64,000 nt of DNA, taken from NCBI RefSeq assembly GCF_029637605.1, contig NZ_CP121261.1:3782001-3846000 (forward strand). Direction: 5' to 3'. Positions within the stretch are counted from its first letter, which is position 1; the number at the start of each line of letters is the position of its first letter. Shown here one piece after another: positions 18,874-27,629 of the stretch. The stretch comes from Achromobacter spanius. Lineage in GTDB: Bacteria > Pseudomonadota > Gammaproteobacteria > Burkholderiales > Burkholderiaceae_B. Both the position numbers and the translations under genes were made by a program. A model generated the notes under the pieces. It ran no database searches and was not told the DNA's origin. It saw nothing but the letters and a program-made list of their open reading frames with translations.

Positions 18874-18940
18874 TGATGGGTTCCGCGCGTTTGGCGTTCG
18901 TGTTCTTGCCTACACCATGCCGCGCTACACCCATCCTACG
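18874..18940 (+). repeat. Palindromic element, copy E
   Basis: TGATGGGTTCCGCGCG to ACCCATCCTACG, 67 bp, with GTGTTCTTGCC in the loop; preceded by CACCGCTGCT as in the array at the right end. Confidence 0.85.
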
Positions 18941-18958
18941 GGTCCGGGATCAATCCGC

Positions 18959-19023
18959 GTAGGATGGGTGTGGCGCGCGGGGCTCGTAAAAAGAACCCCA
19001 CCGCCGATCGCGCAAACCCATCA
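18959..19023 (-). repeat. Palindromic element, copy F
   Basis: GTAGGATGGGT to AAACCCATCA, 65 bp. Faces copy E with 18 bp between. It ends 5 bp before the stop codon of the minus-strand Bug gene. Confidence 0.83.
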
Positions 19024-19028
19024 CTCCC

Positions 19029-20045
19029 TCAATTCAAACTAGCCCCCGAGATCTTCACGATCTCCTGGTACTTCGTTTTCTCACCTTTCACAAATTCGGC
19101 AAACGCTTCCGGCGTAATCGGCGCGGCTTCCGAACCCATCATCAACAGGCGCTGCTTCACGTCCGGCTGCTGCATCGCATCCGCATAGGCCTTGTTCAGC
19201 TTTGCCACCACCGGCGCGGGCGTGCCGCCGGTCGTGAACACCCCGAACCAGGTGCCCAGGTCAAAGCCCTTGATGCCCGACTCTTCAACCGTCGGCACGT
19301 CGGCCAGCAGCGACGAACGCTTGGCCGTGGTCACGGCAAGCGCCTTGACCTTGCCGTCCTTGATCAAGGGCGCCGATGCGGCCAGGTTGTCGAACATGAA
19401 ATCCGATTGGCCAGACAACAAGGCCAACTGCGCGGGCGCCGCGCCTTGATAAGGAATGTGTTCAACCTTGATGTCGGCGCGCGCCTTCAGCAGTTCGCCC
19501 GACAAATGGCCCGCGCTGCCGTTGCCGCCCGAACCGTAGTTCAGCTTGCCCGGGTTTTTCTTCGCGTAGGCGATCAGGTCCGCCAGCGTCTTGATGTTGT
19601 TCTTCTCGGCGAATTCATTGTTCATCACCAGCACATTCGGCACCGCCGCCACAATCGTCACAGGCGCAAAGTCCTTGACCGGGTCGTAGGGCAGGTTGGC
19701 GAACAGCCAGGGATTGATGGCGTGCGTGGCCACCGCGCCCATGACCAGCGTGTAGCCGTCGGCCGGCGCCTTGGCCACCAGATCGGCGCCGATGTTGCCG
19801 CCCGCGCCCGACCGGTTTTCCACGATCACGGGTTGGCCGAGCGATGCGCGCACTTTTTCGGCAAGCAGGCGGGCCATGGTGTCCAGCGGGCCGCCGGGCG
19901 GGTAAGGCACGACAAAGCGGATCGGCTTGGTCGGGAAATCGGTGGCTTGGGCCAGCGCGGGAGCGCCGAAAGGCAAGGTGGCGGCAAGCGCCACGGCGCC
20001 TTGCAACAGGGCGCGGCGGACCGCGCTACGGGGGGGATTCGTCAT
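19029..20045 (-). CDS. Bug-family periplasmic receptor (TctC-like)
   Basis: 338-aa solute receptor of the Bug family. Twin-arginine-free signal peptide of about 32 residues (ALAATLPFGAPALAQA). Motifs: FPTKPIRFVVPYPPGGPLD (about 34-52), VIVENRSGAGGNIGADLVAK and YTLVMGAVATHAINPWL. It stands alone on the minus strand with no transporter genes near; the ligand is unknown. A weak GGAGACAAC precedes the ATG. It is a distant paralogue of the Bug gene at 13734. Confidence 0.87.
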   Translation of the reverse strand: MTNPPRSAVRRALLQGAVALAATLPFGAPALAQATDFPTKPIRFVVPYPPGGPLDTMARLLAEKVRASLGQPVIVENRSGAGGNIGADLVAKAPADGYTLVMGAVATHAINPWLFANLPYDPVKDFAPVTIVAAVPNVLVMNNEFAEKNNIKTLADLIAYAKKNPGKLNYGSGGNGSAGHLSGELLKARADIKVEHIPYQGAAPAQLALLSGQSDFMFDNLAASAPLIKDGKVKALAVTTAKRSSLLADVPTVEESGIKGFDLGTWFGVFTTGGTPAPVVAKLNKAYADAMQQPDVKQRLLMMGSEAAPITPEAFAEFVKGEKTKYQEIVKISGASLN

Positions 20046-20180
20046 GATGTTGTCTCCTCATCCAGATCAATGGCGGCCTGTAGCATACCGCAGCAAAGGC
20101 CTCGGCGTAACAAAGGGATACGCGCCAGATTGGCCTGATATTCGTGGGCGTTAACTAGCCTGAACGCGCTGCCCGCAGGA

Positions 20181-20489
20181 TCAGCCTTGCGGCGTGGGAT
20201 CGGATTTGCGCCTGACAAGGGCGGTGAGCGATACACCAAGCGCGTTCATGACCTTGCGCAGGGTGTGATAGCTGGGGTTCGCGCCGGGCGCGAGCACCCG
20301 ATAAAGATTCGTTCTGGCAAGCCCTGTTTCACGAGCGATTTCTGTGATGCCGCGCGCGCGCGCCACGTCGCCTAGGGCTTGCAGGAACGCATCAGGATCG
20401 TCCTCCGCTGCCGCGTCGGCCAGGTAATGCGCGATCGTTTCGTCATCTTTCAAATAATTCGCTGCGTCGAAGTCGCGTAATTTGCTCAT
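20181..20489 (-). CDS. higA: HigA-type antitoxin (XRE helix-turn-helix)
   Basis: 102-aa addiction-module antidote of the HigA/TIGR02684 type. The N-terminal half (RDFDAANYLKDDETIAHYL) is the toxin-facing part; residues 48-90 hold the helix-turn-helix (ITEIARETGLARTNLYRVLA and NPSYHTLRKVMNALGVSL). Its ATG overlaps the stop of the upstream toxin frame, the usual toxin-first order for this family. The antitoxin reads intact while the toxin is frameshifted. Expected to repress its own promoter. Confidence 0.88.
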   Translation of the reverse strand: MSKLRDFDAANYLKDDETIAHYLADAAAEDDPDAFLQALGDVARARGITEIARETGLARTNLYRVLAPGANPSYHTLRKVMNALGVSLTALVRRKSDPTPQG

Positions 20490-20792
20490 TTCTCGATGCT
20501 CCGCTTAATGTCCGTCCAAAGGCGTTTGGCGCGGGCGATATCCCTGGCCTGGCTGGTCTTGTCACCGCCACAAAGCAGCACGTAGACCAGCTCGTCGGCC
20601 CGGGCGTAATACAGGCGGTAGCCGGCGCCAATACTCACGCGCATTTCACTGACGCCCTCACCCACCGCCTCTACGTCGCCGAAATTCCCATGCATGGCGC
20701 GCGACAATCGGCGCAGGATTTGAGCACGCGCCCGGAGGTCTCGGCGAACCCAGCAAGCGGGAGAAAGCCTCGGTTTCTCGGAATCTAAGCAT
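20486..20792 (-). pseudogene. higB: HigB/RelE-like toxin, frameshifted
   Basis: Toxin partner of the antitoxin, of the phage-derived Gp49/HigB type. The C-terminal part is clear and in one frame (GNFGDVEAVGEGVSEMRV, GYRLYYARADELVYVLLCGG, then DKTSQARDIARAKRLW). The family's N-terminus is in another frame: ATG at 20792 gives MLRFRETEAFSRLL, matching the expected start, and the frame must switch near 20750 to reach RDLRARAQILRRL. The span of 307 bp is one base over a multiple of three, so there is one extra base or two lost. Either a dead toxin or a sequencing error. A longer frame to 20896 has an unrelated N-terminus. Confidence 0.75.
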
Positions 20793-20881
20793 ACCGAGGA
20801 TTGTCGCTCAAAAGGTACATTTAGAACAACGGCCAGATCCTTCTTCGGCGTAAGCCGGCCACATACTTTCGTCGCGCTAAA

Positions 20882-20930
20882 AACAAAACACCCCAAAACC
20901 CGGATCGCAATCCAAGCTTTGGGGTGTTTG
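20882..20930 (-). terminator. Terminator after aapP
   Basis: AAACACCCCAAA (20886-20897) and TTTGGGGTGTTT (20918-20929) form a perfect 12-bp stem. On the minus strand it is followed by TTGTTTTT, so it ends the aapJQMP transcript. Confidence 0.88.
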
Positions 20931-20953
20931 CCAAAACGGCGGTTCTTGACGGA

Positions 20954-21694
20954 TCAGTGCAGGATCTGGCTCAGGAAAAGCTGGGTCCGTTCGTTCTGCG
21001 GGTTGTCGAAGAACTGGTCGGGCGTGTTCTGTTCGATGATTTCGCCACGGTCCATGAAGATGACGCGGTTGGCGACTTTGCGTGCGAAGCCCATTTCGTG
21101 GGTGACGCAGATCATCGTCATGCCGCTTTCCTGGGCCAGCGTGACCATCACGTCCAGCACTTCCTTGACCATTTCAGGGTCAAGCGCCGACGTCGGCTCA
21201 TCAAACAGCATGATCTTCGGGCTCATGCACAACGACCGCGCAATGGCCACGCGCTGCTGCTGGCCGCCCGACAACTGGCCAGGGAACTTCTTGGCCTGCT
21301 CGGGAATGCGCACGCGCTCCAGGTATTGCATGGCTGTGGCCTCGGCTTCCGCGCGCGGCTTCTTCAGCACCCACATGGGTCCCAGCGTCAGGTTTTCCAG
21401 CACCGTCAGGTGCGGGAACAGGTTGAAGTGCTGGAACACCATGCCGACGTCCTTGCGGATCGTCTCAATGTGCTTCAAGTCATTGGTGAGCTCGGTGCCA
21501 TCGACAATGATGTGGCCCTTCTGGTGCTCTTCCAGACGATTGATGCAGCGGATCATCGTGGACTTGCCCGAGCCCGACGGGCCGCACACCACAATGCGCT
21601 CACCCTGCGCCACGTCCAGATTGATATTGCGCAACACGTGGAACTGGCCGTACCACTTGTTCACGTCCTGCAAACGAATAATGGCATCCGACAT
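20954..21694 (-). CDS. aapP: General L-amino acid ABC transporter ATPase (AapP)
   Basis: ATP-binding subunit of a polar amino acid importer, 246 aa. Start at 21694 ([20 protein letters not shown]); the upstream in-frame ATG at 21751 would add 19 unlikely residues. Walker [10 protein letters not shown] (about residues 38-46), signature LSGGQQQR (about 141), Walker [17 protein letters not shown] (about 165), and the H-loop in VTHEMGFAR. Fourth gene of aapJQMP, 60 bp after aapM. The order and the paired permeases fix the identity as Aap/GltL-like, with broad L-amino acid uptake expected. Confidence 0.93.
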   Translation of the reverse strand: MSDAIIRLQDVNKWYGQFHVLRNINLDVAQGERIVVCGPSGSGKSTMIRCINRLEEHQKGHIIVDGTELTNDLKHIETIRKDVGMVFQHFNLFPHLTVLENLTLGPMWVLKKPRAEAEATAMQYLERVRIPEQAKKFPGQLSGGQQQRVAIARSLCMSPKIMLFDEPTSALDPEMVKEVLDVMVTLAQESGMTMICVTHEMGFARKVANRVIFMDRGEIIEQNTPDQFFDNPQNERTQLFLSQILH

Positions 21695-21754
21695 GCCTGT
21701 ACTCCCGTAAATATCGCTGTGCGCGCCCGCCGGCAGGCAGGCGCGCGGCATTGA

Positions 21755-22855
21755 CTAGCGTTGGTGACCCGTCGCAAGACGTTTTTCAAGCGCCTGGCTG
21801 TACTTGGACATGGAAAAGCAGAACACGAAGTAGATCAGCGAGATGAACAGATACGCCTCTACGCCGAATCCACGCCATGCCGCATCCGACAAGGCTGCCT
21901 TGGCTGCCAGTGTCAGGTCGAAAATGCCGATGATGACCACCAGCGAGGTGTCCTTGAACAGCGCGATGAAAATGCTGACCAGCGGCGGAATCACGATCTT
22001 CAACGCCTGCGGCAAGATGATCTTGCGCATCTGCTGCCAGTACTTCAGGCCCAGCGAATCCGCGCCTTCGTACTGCCCCTTCGGGATCGCCTGCAAACCA
22101 CCGCGCACCGTTTCCGCGATGTAGGCGGCGGCAAACATGATGATGGCGATCTGCGCGCGCAGAAGCTTGTCGATTGAAAACCCTTCCGGCAGGAACAGCG
22201 GCAGCATCACCGACGACATGAACAGCAGGCTGATCAGCGGCACGCCACGGATCAGCTCGATGTACACGACGCACAGCGCCTTGATGGCCGGCATCTTCGA
22301 GCGCCGGCCCAAGGCCAGCAGCACGCCGATGGGGAACGCGAAGGCGATGCCGAACGTGGACAGGATCAGCGTCAGCGGCAGGCCGCCCCAGCGCGCGTTT
22401 TCCACGTAGGTCAGGCCAAACACGCCGCCCCACATCAAGAGCGCAACCGCCGTCAGGCCCACGACCCAGATGACGGCCAGCTTCCAGTTCCAGAAGGCGC
22501 GGATGCCGCTGCACACAATCACGGCCACCAGCAGGATGGTGGCGATCAGCGGCCGCCATTGCTCGTCAAACGGATAGGTGCCGAACAGGATCAGCCGATG
22601 CTTCTCGATGATGAACGCCCAGCAGGCGCCACCCGAGGCCCGGCATTCCTGGGCATTGGCCGCGTTGAAGTCGGCTTTGAAGAACGCCCATTCCAGCAGC
22701 GCCGGCACCGACATCAGCAGGAACCACGCAAGCAGTACGGTGATGAGGATGTTCAGCGGCGACGAGAACAGGCGGGATTTCAGCCACGCCCAGGGGCCCA
22801 CATGCGTGCTGGGCGGCGGCATGGCGTCGGTGGGGGTATGCGTAGTGCTGCTCAT
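21755..22855 (-). CDS. aapM: General L-amino acid ABC permease (AapM)
   Basis: 366-aa inner-membrane permease of the His/Glu/Gln family. N-terminal cytoplasmic tail, then a first TM pair (about residues 32-55 and 100-125), a third near 130-150 and the BPD_transp_1 core from about 165. The EAA-like loop is GLQAIPKGQYEGADSLGL (about 262-279), followed by LPQALKIVIPPLVSIFIALF. A 1-bp gap separates it from aapQ, so the two are translationally coupled. Confidence 0.92.
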   Translation of the reverse strand: MSSTTHTPTDAMPPPSTHVGPWAWLKSRLFSSPLNILITVLLAWFLLMSVPALLEWAFFKADFNAANAQECRASGGACWAFIIEKHRLILFGTYPFDEQWRPLIATILLVAVIVCSGIRAFWNWKLAVIWVVGLTAVALLMWGGVFGLTYVENARWGGLPLTLILSTFGIAFAFPIGVLLALGRRSKMPAIKALCVVYIELIRGVPLISLLFMSSVMLPLFLPEGFSIDKLLRAQIAIIMFAAAYIAETVRGGLQAIPKGQYEGADSLGLKYWQQMRKIILPQALKIVIPPLVSIFIALFKDTSLVVIIGIFDLTLAAKAALSDAAWRGFGVEAYLFISLIYFVFCFSMSKYSQALEKRLATGHQR

Positions 22856-22856
22856 C

Positions 22857-24047
22857 TCAACGCTCCACCAGCGCGATGCGCTTGTTGTACCAGTTCATGA
22901 ATATCGAGATCGAGAGGCTGACCGTGAGGTACGCGCCCATGATGATAAGGATGCCCTCGATGGCCTGGCCCGTCTGGTTCAGCGTGGTGTTGACCACCGA
23001 CACGATGTCCGGATAGCCGATAGCCACGGCCAGCGAGCTGTTCTTCGTCAGGTTCAGGTACTGGCTGGTCATCGGGGGGATGATCACGCGCAACGCCTGC
23101 GGCAGGATCACCAGGCGCAGCACCTTCGCGCGCGGCAGGCCCAGCGAACCGGCGGCTTCCCATTGGCCGTTGTTGACGGCCTGGATGCCCGAGCGCACCA
23201 CTTCGGCAATAAAGGCCGAGGTGTAGATCACCAGGCCCGCCAGCAGCGCGGCGAACTCCGGCGATAGCGTCAGTCCGCCCGCGAAGTTGAAGCCCTTGAG
23301 TTCCGGCATTTGCAGCGACAGCGATGCGCCGCTGACCAGCCAGCCAATGAACGGCAGCCCGATCAGCAAGCCGATGGCCCAGCGGCCCAGCGGAAACATC
23401 TGGCCTGTGGCTTCGTGACGCTTCTTGCCGTAGTGGCCCAGGACAATGATGGCGACGATCGCCAGGCCCAGGCCCCCCAGCATCCAGTCCAGCGAATTGC
23501 CTTCCAGCGACGGTACCTTCAGGCCCCGGTTGGAAATGAAGACGCCGGGCATCGGATTGTGCGCCTGGCGCGGACCCGGCATGTTTTCCGTGATCAGCGC
23601 GTACCAGAAGAACAATTGCAGCAAGAGCGGCACGTTGCGCATCACTTCGACGTAAACCGAGGTGATCTTGGCGACGAGCCAATTCTTGGACAGGCGGCCA
23701 ATACCGATCAGGGTGCCCAGGATGGTGGCAAGCACGATGCCGATGACGGCGACGCGCAAGGTGTTGAGCAAGCCGACCAGAATGGCGCGGCCGTAATCAT
23801 TCGTGGGGGAGTAGTCGATGGCCGTTTCGCCGATCGCAAACCCGGCTTCTCGGCTCAGGAACCCAAAGCCCGTGGCGATATTGCGCACGGACAGGTTGTG
23901 TAGCGTATTGGAAACCAGGAACCACACTGCCCAGGCCACCGCTGCCAGCGCGAACACCTGGTACACCACCGAGCGCACGCCCGGGTCGTTCCAGTTGAGC
24001 CGCCGGCGAGGAGCCGCAATTGGGGCATTATTTTTAGAAGTCGTCAT
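22857..24047 (-). CDS. aapQ: General L-amino acid ABC permease (AapQ)
   Basis: 396-aa permease partner of AapM. Start at 24047 (MTTSKNNAPIAAPRRRLNWN). The long loop between TM segments in the middle third (about 180-270) is typical of AapQ. The EAA-like loop is GIQAVNNGQWEAAGSLGLPR (about 304-323), then ILPQALRVIIPPMTSQYLNL. It lies 125 bp after aapJ; a strong hairpin in that gap probably lets aapJ be made in excess. Confidence 0.92.
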   Translation of the reverse strand: MTTSKNNAPIAAPRRRLNWNDPGVRSVVYQVFALAAVAWAVWFLVSNTLHNLSVRNIATGFGFLSREAGFAIGETAIDYSPTNDYGRAILVGLLNTLRVAVIGIVLATILGTLIGIGRLSKNWLVAKITSVYVEVMRNVPLLLQLFFWYALITENMPGPRQAHNPMPGVFISNRGLKVPSLEGNSLDWMLGGLGLAIVAIIVLGHYGKKRHEATGQMFPLGRWAIGLLIGLPFIGWLVSGASLSLQMPELKGFNFAGGLTLSPEFAALLAGLVIYTSAFIAEVVRSGIQAVNNGQWEAAGSLGLPRAKVLRLVILPQALRVIIPPMTSQYLNLTKNSSLAVAIGYPDIVSVVNTTLNQTGQAIEGILIIMGAYLTVSLSISIFMNWYNKRIALVER

Positions 24048-24130
24048 GATGAATCTACAGAAGTCGTAAACCGGGCGGCAACGCCGGCAAGGCCACCCCT
24101 ACTCCTGCCGCCCGCTCGGGTGGCGGGCTA

Positions 24131-24161
24131 GGCAAGACGGAGCGCCAGGCTCCGTCTTGCC
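24131..24161 (-). promoter_or_regulatory. Intercistronic stem-loop between aapJ and aapQ
   Basis: GGCAAGACGGAGC and GCTCCGTCTTGCC form a perfect 13-bp stem with a 5-nt loop. No T-run follows on the minus strand. Such hairpins after a receptor gene often protect the 3' end of its message; the function here is inferred. Confidence 0.75.
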
Positions 24162-24172
24162 AGGCAGCCGTG

Positions 24173-25189
24173 TTAGCGCACCGGCCAGCCGTACATCAAA
24201 CCGCCTTGCTTGTACGACGCGTTCAAACCACGCTCCAGCTTCATCGCGCTGTTCTTGCCCAGCGTGTTTTCGAAGCTTTCGCCGTAGTTACCCACGCTCT
24301 TGATGATGTGGTAAGCCCACTTGTCGTCCACGCCCAGGTTCTTGCCCATGCCCGGAGTCACGCCCAGGATGCGCTGGATGTTGGGGTTGGAGCTCTTGGT
24401 CATTTCATCGACGTTCGCCTTGGTGATGCCGTATTCCTCGGCTTCCAGCATGGCGTTCAGCGTCCAGCGAACGATGTTGAACCATTGTTCGTCGCCCTGG
24501 CGGACCATGGGGCCCAGCGGCTCCTTGGAGAAGTCTTCCGGCAGGATGACGAACTTGTCCGGGTTCTCGAGCGTGGTGCGGGTGGAGGCCAGTTGCGACT
24601 TGTCGGTGGTGAAGGCGTCGCAGCGGCCGGCCGAGAAGGCGCGGATGATTTCGTCGTACTTGTCGATCACGACCGGCTTGAATTCAATCTTCTGCGCGCG
24701 GAACCAGTCGGCCAGGTTCAGCTCGGTGGTGGTGCCCGGCTGCACGCAGACGGTGGCGCCGTTCAATTCCTTGGCGCTCTTGATGTTCAGGTCCTTGGAG
24801 ACCATCACGCCTTGCGAGTCGTAGTAGTTCACGCCCGCACCGATCAGGCCCAGCGTCGTGTCGCGCGTCAGCGTCACGGTGGTGTTGCGGGTCAGCACGT
24901 CGATTTCGCCGGATTGCAGGGCGGTGAAGCGTTGCTGGGTGTTCAGGGGCGTGAACTTGACCTTGGTGGGGTCGCCGAACATGGTCGCGGCGATGGCGCG
25001 GCACATGTCCACGTCAATGCCCTTGTATTCGCCCTTGCTGTCAGCAATCGAGAATCCCGGAATGCCCGTTGAAACCCCGCATTGGACAAACCCTTTCTTC
25101 TTAACGTTATCGAAGGTCGCGCCCGCATTGGCAGCCGCGGATGCAGCGAACAGTGCCGCGCCAATAGCAGCGAGTTTCAGTACTTTCAT
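24173..25189 (-). CDS. aapJ: General L-amino acid-binding protein (AapJ)
   Basis: 338-aa periplasmic receptor of the Aap system. Start at 25189 after CGGAGATCACG; signal peptide about residues 1-23 (ALFAASAAANAGA). Motifs: GFVQCGVSTGIPGFSIADSK (about 32-51), GIDVDMCRAIAATMFGDPTK and FTALQSGEIDVLTRNTT, all typical of AapJ/BztA. First gene of the operon. A frame open to 25282 exists but the signal peptide decides the start. Confidence 0.93.
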   Translation of the reverse strand: MKVLKLAAIGAALFAASAAANAGATFDNVKKKGFVQCGVSTGIPGFSIADSKGEYKGIDVDMCRAIAATMFGDPTKVKFTPLNTQQRFTALQSGEIDVLTRNTTVTLTRDTTLGLIGAGVNYYDSQGVMVSKDLNIKSAKELNGATVCVQPGTTTELNLADWFRAQKIEFKPVVIDKYDEIIRAFSAGRCDAFTTDKSQLASTRTTLENPDKFVILPEDFSKEPLGPMVRQGDEQWFNIVRWTLNAMLEAEEYGITKANVDEMTKSSNPNIQRILGVTPGMGKNLGVDDKWAYHIIKSVGNYGESFENTLGKNSAMKLERGLNASYKQGGLMYGWPVR

Positions 25190-25513
25190 CGTGATCTCCG
25201 TGTGGGACAAATCGAGCTTGCGACGGCCGGGTTGGGCCGAAGCATGGGGCGGATGGTAGCGTCCGGACACGGGCGGGCACATCCGGGAATTCCCTTGAAA
25301 TATAGGGACACTGGCGAAATCAATTGATGTTTTCGTTCGAAAACGGGGACGCCTTTTTTCGGTTGAACGGCGTTCGAAGATGCGTTCATTTCGTTCTGCT
25401 CAAAAGGTGTCCACTTGGTCACGCGGAAACGCTTTTTCACAGGACCGGGGTGAATCGGCTGATGCCTGGCTCCTGTCCCCGAGTTACTATGGCGGCTTCA
25501 TCCGACAGCCGCC
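25190..25513. promoter_or_regulatory. Divergent aapJ/ftsE upstream region
   Basis: 324 bp without a gene. It contains an inverted repeat GTTTTCG-TT-CGAAAAC (25329-25344), a candidate operator, and a looser GAACGGCGTTC at about 25365. The aapJ and ftsE promoters must lie here; I cannot place them. Confidence 0.4.
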
Positions 25514-26284
25514 ATGATCGAATTCCAGCACGTATTCAAATCATATGGTCGCGGCCGAAATATCCTGGCCGACATCAACTTCCGCGTAAGCGCGGGAGAA
25601 TTCGTTTTCGTATCCGGGCCGTCTGGCGCCGGTAAATCCACGCTGCTCAAGCTGATTGGCGGGCTGGAGCCCGCCAGCCGCGGGTCCATCCAGGTCAACG
25701 GACAACGCCTGGACAAGCTGCCCGCGCGAGCGCGCCCCTACCTGCGGCGCGCCGTGGGCGTCATTTTGCAAGACACCCACCTACTGTTCGATCGAAGCGC
25801 GTTCGAAAACGTCATGCTGCCGCTGGCGGTCCAGGGCCACGCCTGGGATTCCGCCGCGTCGCGCGCCCGCGCCGCCTTGGACAAGGTGGGCCTGTCGGGC
25901 AAGGAAGACCTGAATCCCATTGAATTGTCCGGCGGCGAACAACAACGCCTGGCCATCGCGCGCGCCATCGTGAACCGGCCCGCCATCCTGATTGCCGACG
26001 AACCCACCGCCAACCTTGACGACGACAACGCGCAGCGCATCATGAACGTGTTCCGCGATTTCAACCGCGTTGGCGTGACGACGCTGATCGCCTCGCACGA
26101 CCAGGGGCTGATGGCGCGCTACGCCTCTCGCACCCTGCGCATCGACCCGGGCAAGTTCGCCGACTCGCACGGCCCCGCCACGCCACCCTCCCCGCCACCC
26201 GCCGCGGGGCAGTCAGCTTCGGGCTCGGCGCGCGCAAGCGGCCGCACCGAGCCCGGCATGGGTAATCCGGGAGCCTCGTCATGA
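25514..26284 (+). CDS. ftsE: Cell-division ATPase FtsE
   Basis: ATP-binding half of the FtsEX complex that activates septal murein hydrolases. 256 aa: Walker A GPSGAGKST (about residues 36-44), signature LSGGEQQR (about 139), Walker B ILIADEPTANLDDDN (about 157-171). Usual FtsE length is about 220; the last 40 residues are a Pro/Ser/Gly-rich tail. GTG/ATG overlap with ftsX at 26281 (ATGA). Conserved gene pair. Confidence 0.93.
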   Translation: MIEFQHVFKSYGRGRNILADINFRVSAGEFVFVSGPSGAGKSTLLKLIGGLEPASRGSIQVNGQRLDKLPARARPYLRRAVGVILQDTHLLFDRSAFENVMLPLAVQGHAWDSAASRARAALDKVGLSGKEDLNPIELSGGEQQRLAIARAIVNRPAILIADEPTANLDDDNAQRIMNVFRDFNRVGVTTLIASHDQGLMARYASRTLRIDPGKFADSHGPATPPSPPPAAGQSASGSARASGRTEPGMGNPGASS

Positions 26285-27189
26285 ACGCCTGGCTGCGGCA
26301 ACACCGCTATGCGTTGATGGTCACCGTGCGCCGGCTGGCCAAGCAACCGTTCTCATCCTTGGCCAATCTGCTGGTCATGGCCCTGGCGCTGGCCCTACCC
26401 TTGCTGGGCAGCGCCATCCTGGTGTCCGTGCAGCCCGTGGCACGCCAAATGTCCGTCACGCCGGAAGTCACCGTGTTCCTGCGGGTGGATGCCCCGGCGG
26501 GCGCCGCCGCGGACGTGGCCAAGCGCATCAAGGACGACTACCAGAACGACGTGCGCGCCGTGCGCGTGGTTGATCGCGACGCGGCGCTGGCCGACCTGCG
26601 CGCCAACCCCGCCTGGCAACAGGCGCTGGCCGTGCTGCCCGGCAATCCGCTGCCCGATGCCGTGGTCGTGACGCTGGCCGATGGCGACAACCTGGCCGGC
26701 CGTGCCGACAAGCTGGCGGGCGATTGGAAGCAATGGAACCATGTCGACCTGGTGCAGTTGGACAGCGCCTGGGTACAACGGCTTGAAGCCATCCTGCGGT
26801 TTGCCCGCATCGGCCTGGGCTTTTTGGCCGCCTGCGTGGCCGTCGTGGTGCTGGCCACGGTGTTCAACACCGTGCGCATGCAAGCGTTGTCGCAACGCGA
26901 AGAGATAGGCGTCGCCCGTCTGGTGGGCGCCACGGAATCCTTCGTGCGCCGTCCCTTCCTGTACTTGGGCGCGTTGTCGGGCGCGGTGGCCTCGCTGCTG
27001 GCGATCGGGGTGTCGGCCATCGCGCTGTCACCCTTGAACGAGGCCCTGCTGGGGCTGGCCCGCAGCTACGGCGCGGAATTCGCCCTGCACTTGCCCGGCG
27101 CGTCTGTCCTTGTCACGGCCGTGGTGGCATCCGCCGCGTTGGGCGCGCTGTCAGCCCGCTGGTCCGTCACGCGCAGCACCCGCTTCTAG
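26281..27189 (+). CDS. ftsX: Cell-division protein FtsX
   Basis: Membrane half of FtsEX, 302 aa. TM1 about residues 22-45, a periplasmic domain (about 46-165) with EVTVFLRVDAPAGAAADV, then three TM segments near 175-200, 225-250 and 272-292. The FtsX core TVFNTVRMQALSQREEIGV (about 198-216) links TM2 to the next loop. Its ATG overlaps the ftsE stop. Confidence 0.93.
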   Translation: MNAWLRQHRYALMVTVRRLAKQPFSSLANLLVMALALALPLLGSAILVSVQPVARQMSVTPEVTVFLRVDAPAGAAADVAKRIKDDYQNDVRAVRVVDRDAALADLRANPAWQQALAVLPGNPLPDAVVVTLADGDNLAGRADKLAGDWKQWNHVDLVQLDSAWVQRLEAILRFARIGLGFLAACVAVVVLATVFNTVRMQALSQREEIGVARLVGATESFVRRPFLYLGALSGAVASLLAIGVSAIALSPLNEALLGLARSYGAEFALHLPGASVLVTAVVASAALGALSARWSVTRSTRF

Positions 27190-27629
27190 GGCGCTTGCGT
27201 ACACCGGGCGCCTGAAACCGAGCGCCTTGGTTGCGCATTAAAGCCACGTATAAAGCCCGAACCTCCCCGTGATCCGGGGAAAGACTCCGCGCGCGCCTGT
27301 GTACGATGGTTGCCAGTTGCCGGTGGCCAGCGCTGGTGTTGCGTTTGGTGTTGCGTTTGGTGCTGCGTTTGGTGCTGCGTTTGGTGCTGCGTTTGGTGCT
27401 GCGTTTAACGCTGTATGTGACGGCGTTTTGCCTTTGTCTCTGGCGCTGGGTTGGCTTTGCAATTGAATGAAAACGGGGCCGCATCACTCGCCGCCGTTAC
27501 AAGCATTTCTCCCGTTGTCTTTCGGGATATGCAAGAATAAAGCGAAATTTTTCTACACTTTTTGAAACATACCGTCCCGCAGGGCTTAGTCCTTCATGTC
27601 CCAATCGCCGTTCTTGCCTGATAAGTCCC
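27190..27629. other. Gap between ftsX and cheD
   Basis: 440 bp with no supported gene. It holds a short hairpin CCCCG-TGATC-CGGGG (about 27266-27280), the 12-bp repeat array at 27335-27406, and an AT-rich stretch at about 27530-27570 that may carry the cheD promoter. Small frames over the array read as repetitive Ala/Phe peptides and are not credible genes. Confidence 0.6.
27335..27406 (+). repeat. 12-bp tandem repeat, 6 copies
   Basis: Units of GGTGCTGCGTTT (first two GGTGTTGCGTTT) at 27335, 27347, 27359, 27371, 27383 and 27395. It lies between genes. Confidence 0.92.

Noticed and set aside
27470..27629. Possible flagellar (sigma-28) promoter before cheD
   Set aside because: I could not match both hexamer regions with proper spacing; only an AT-rich patch is visible.
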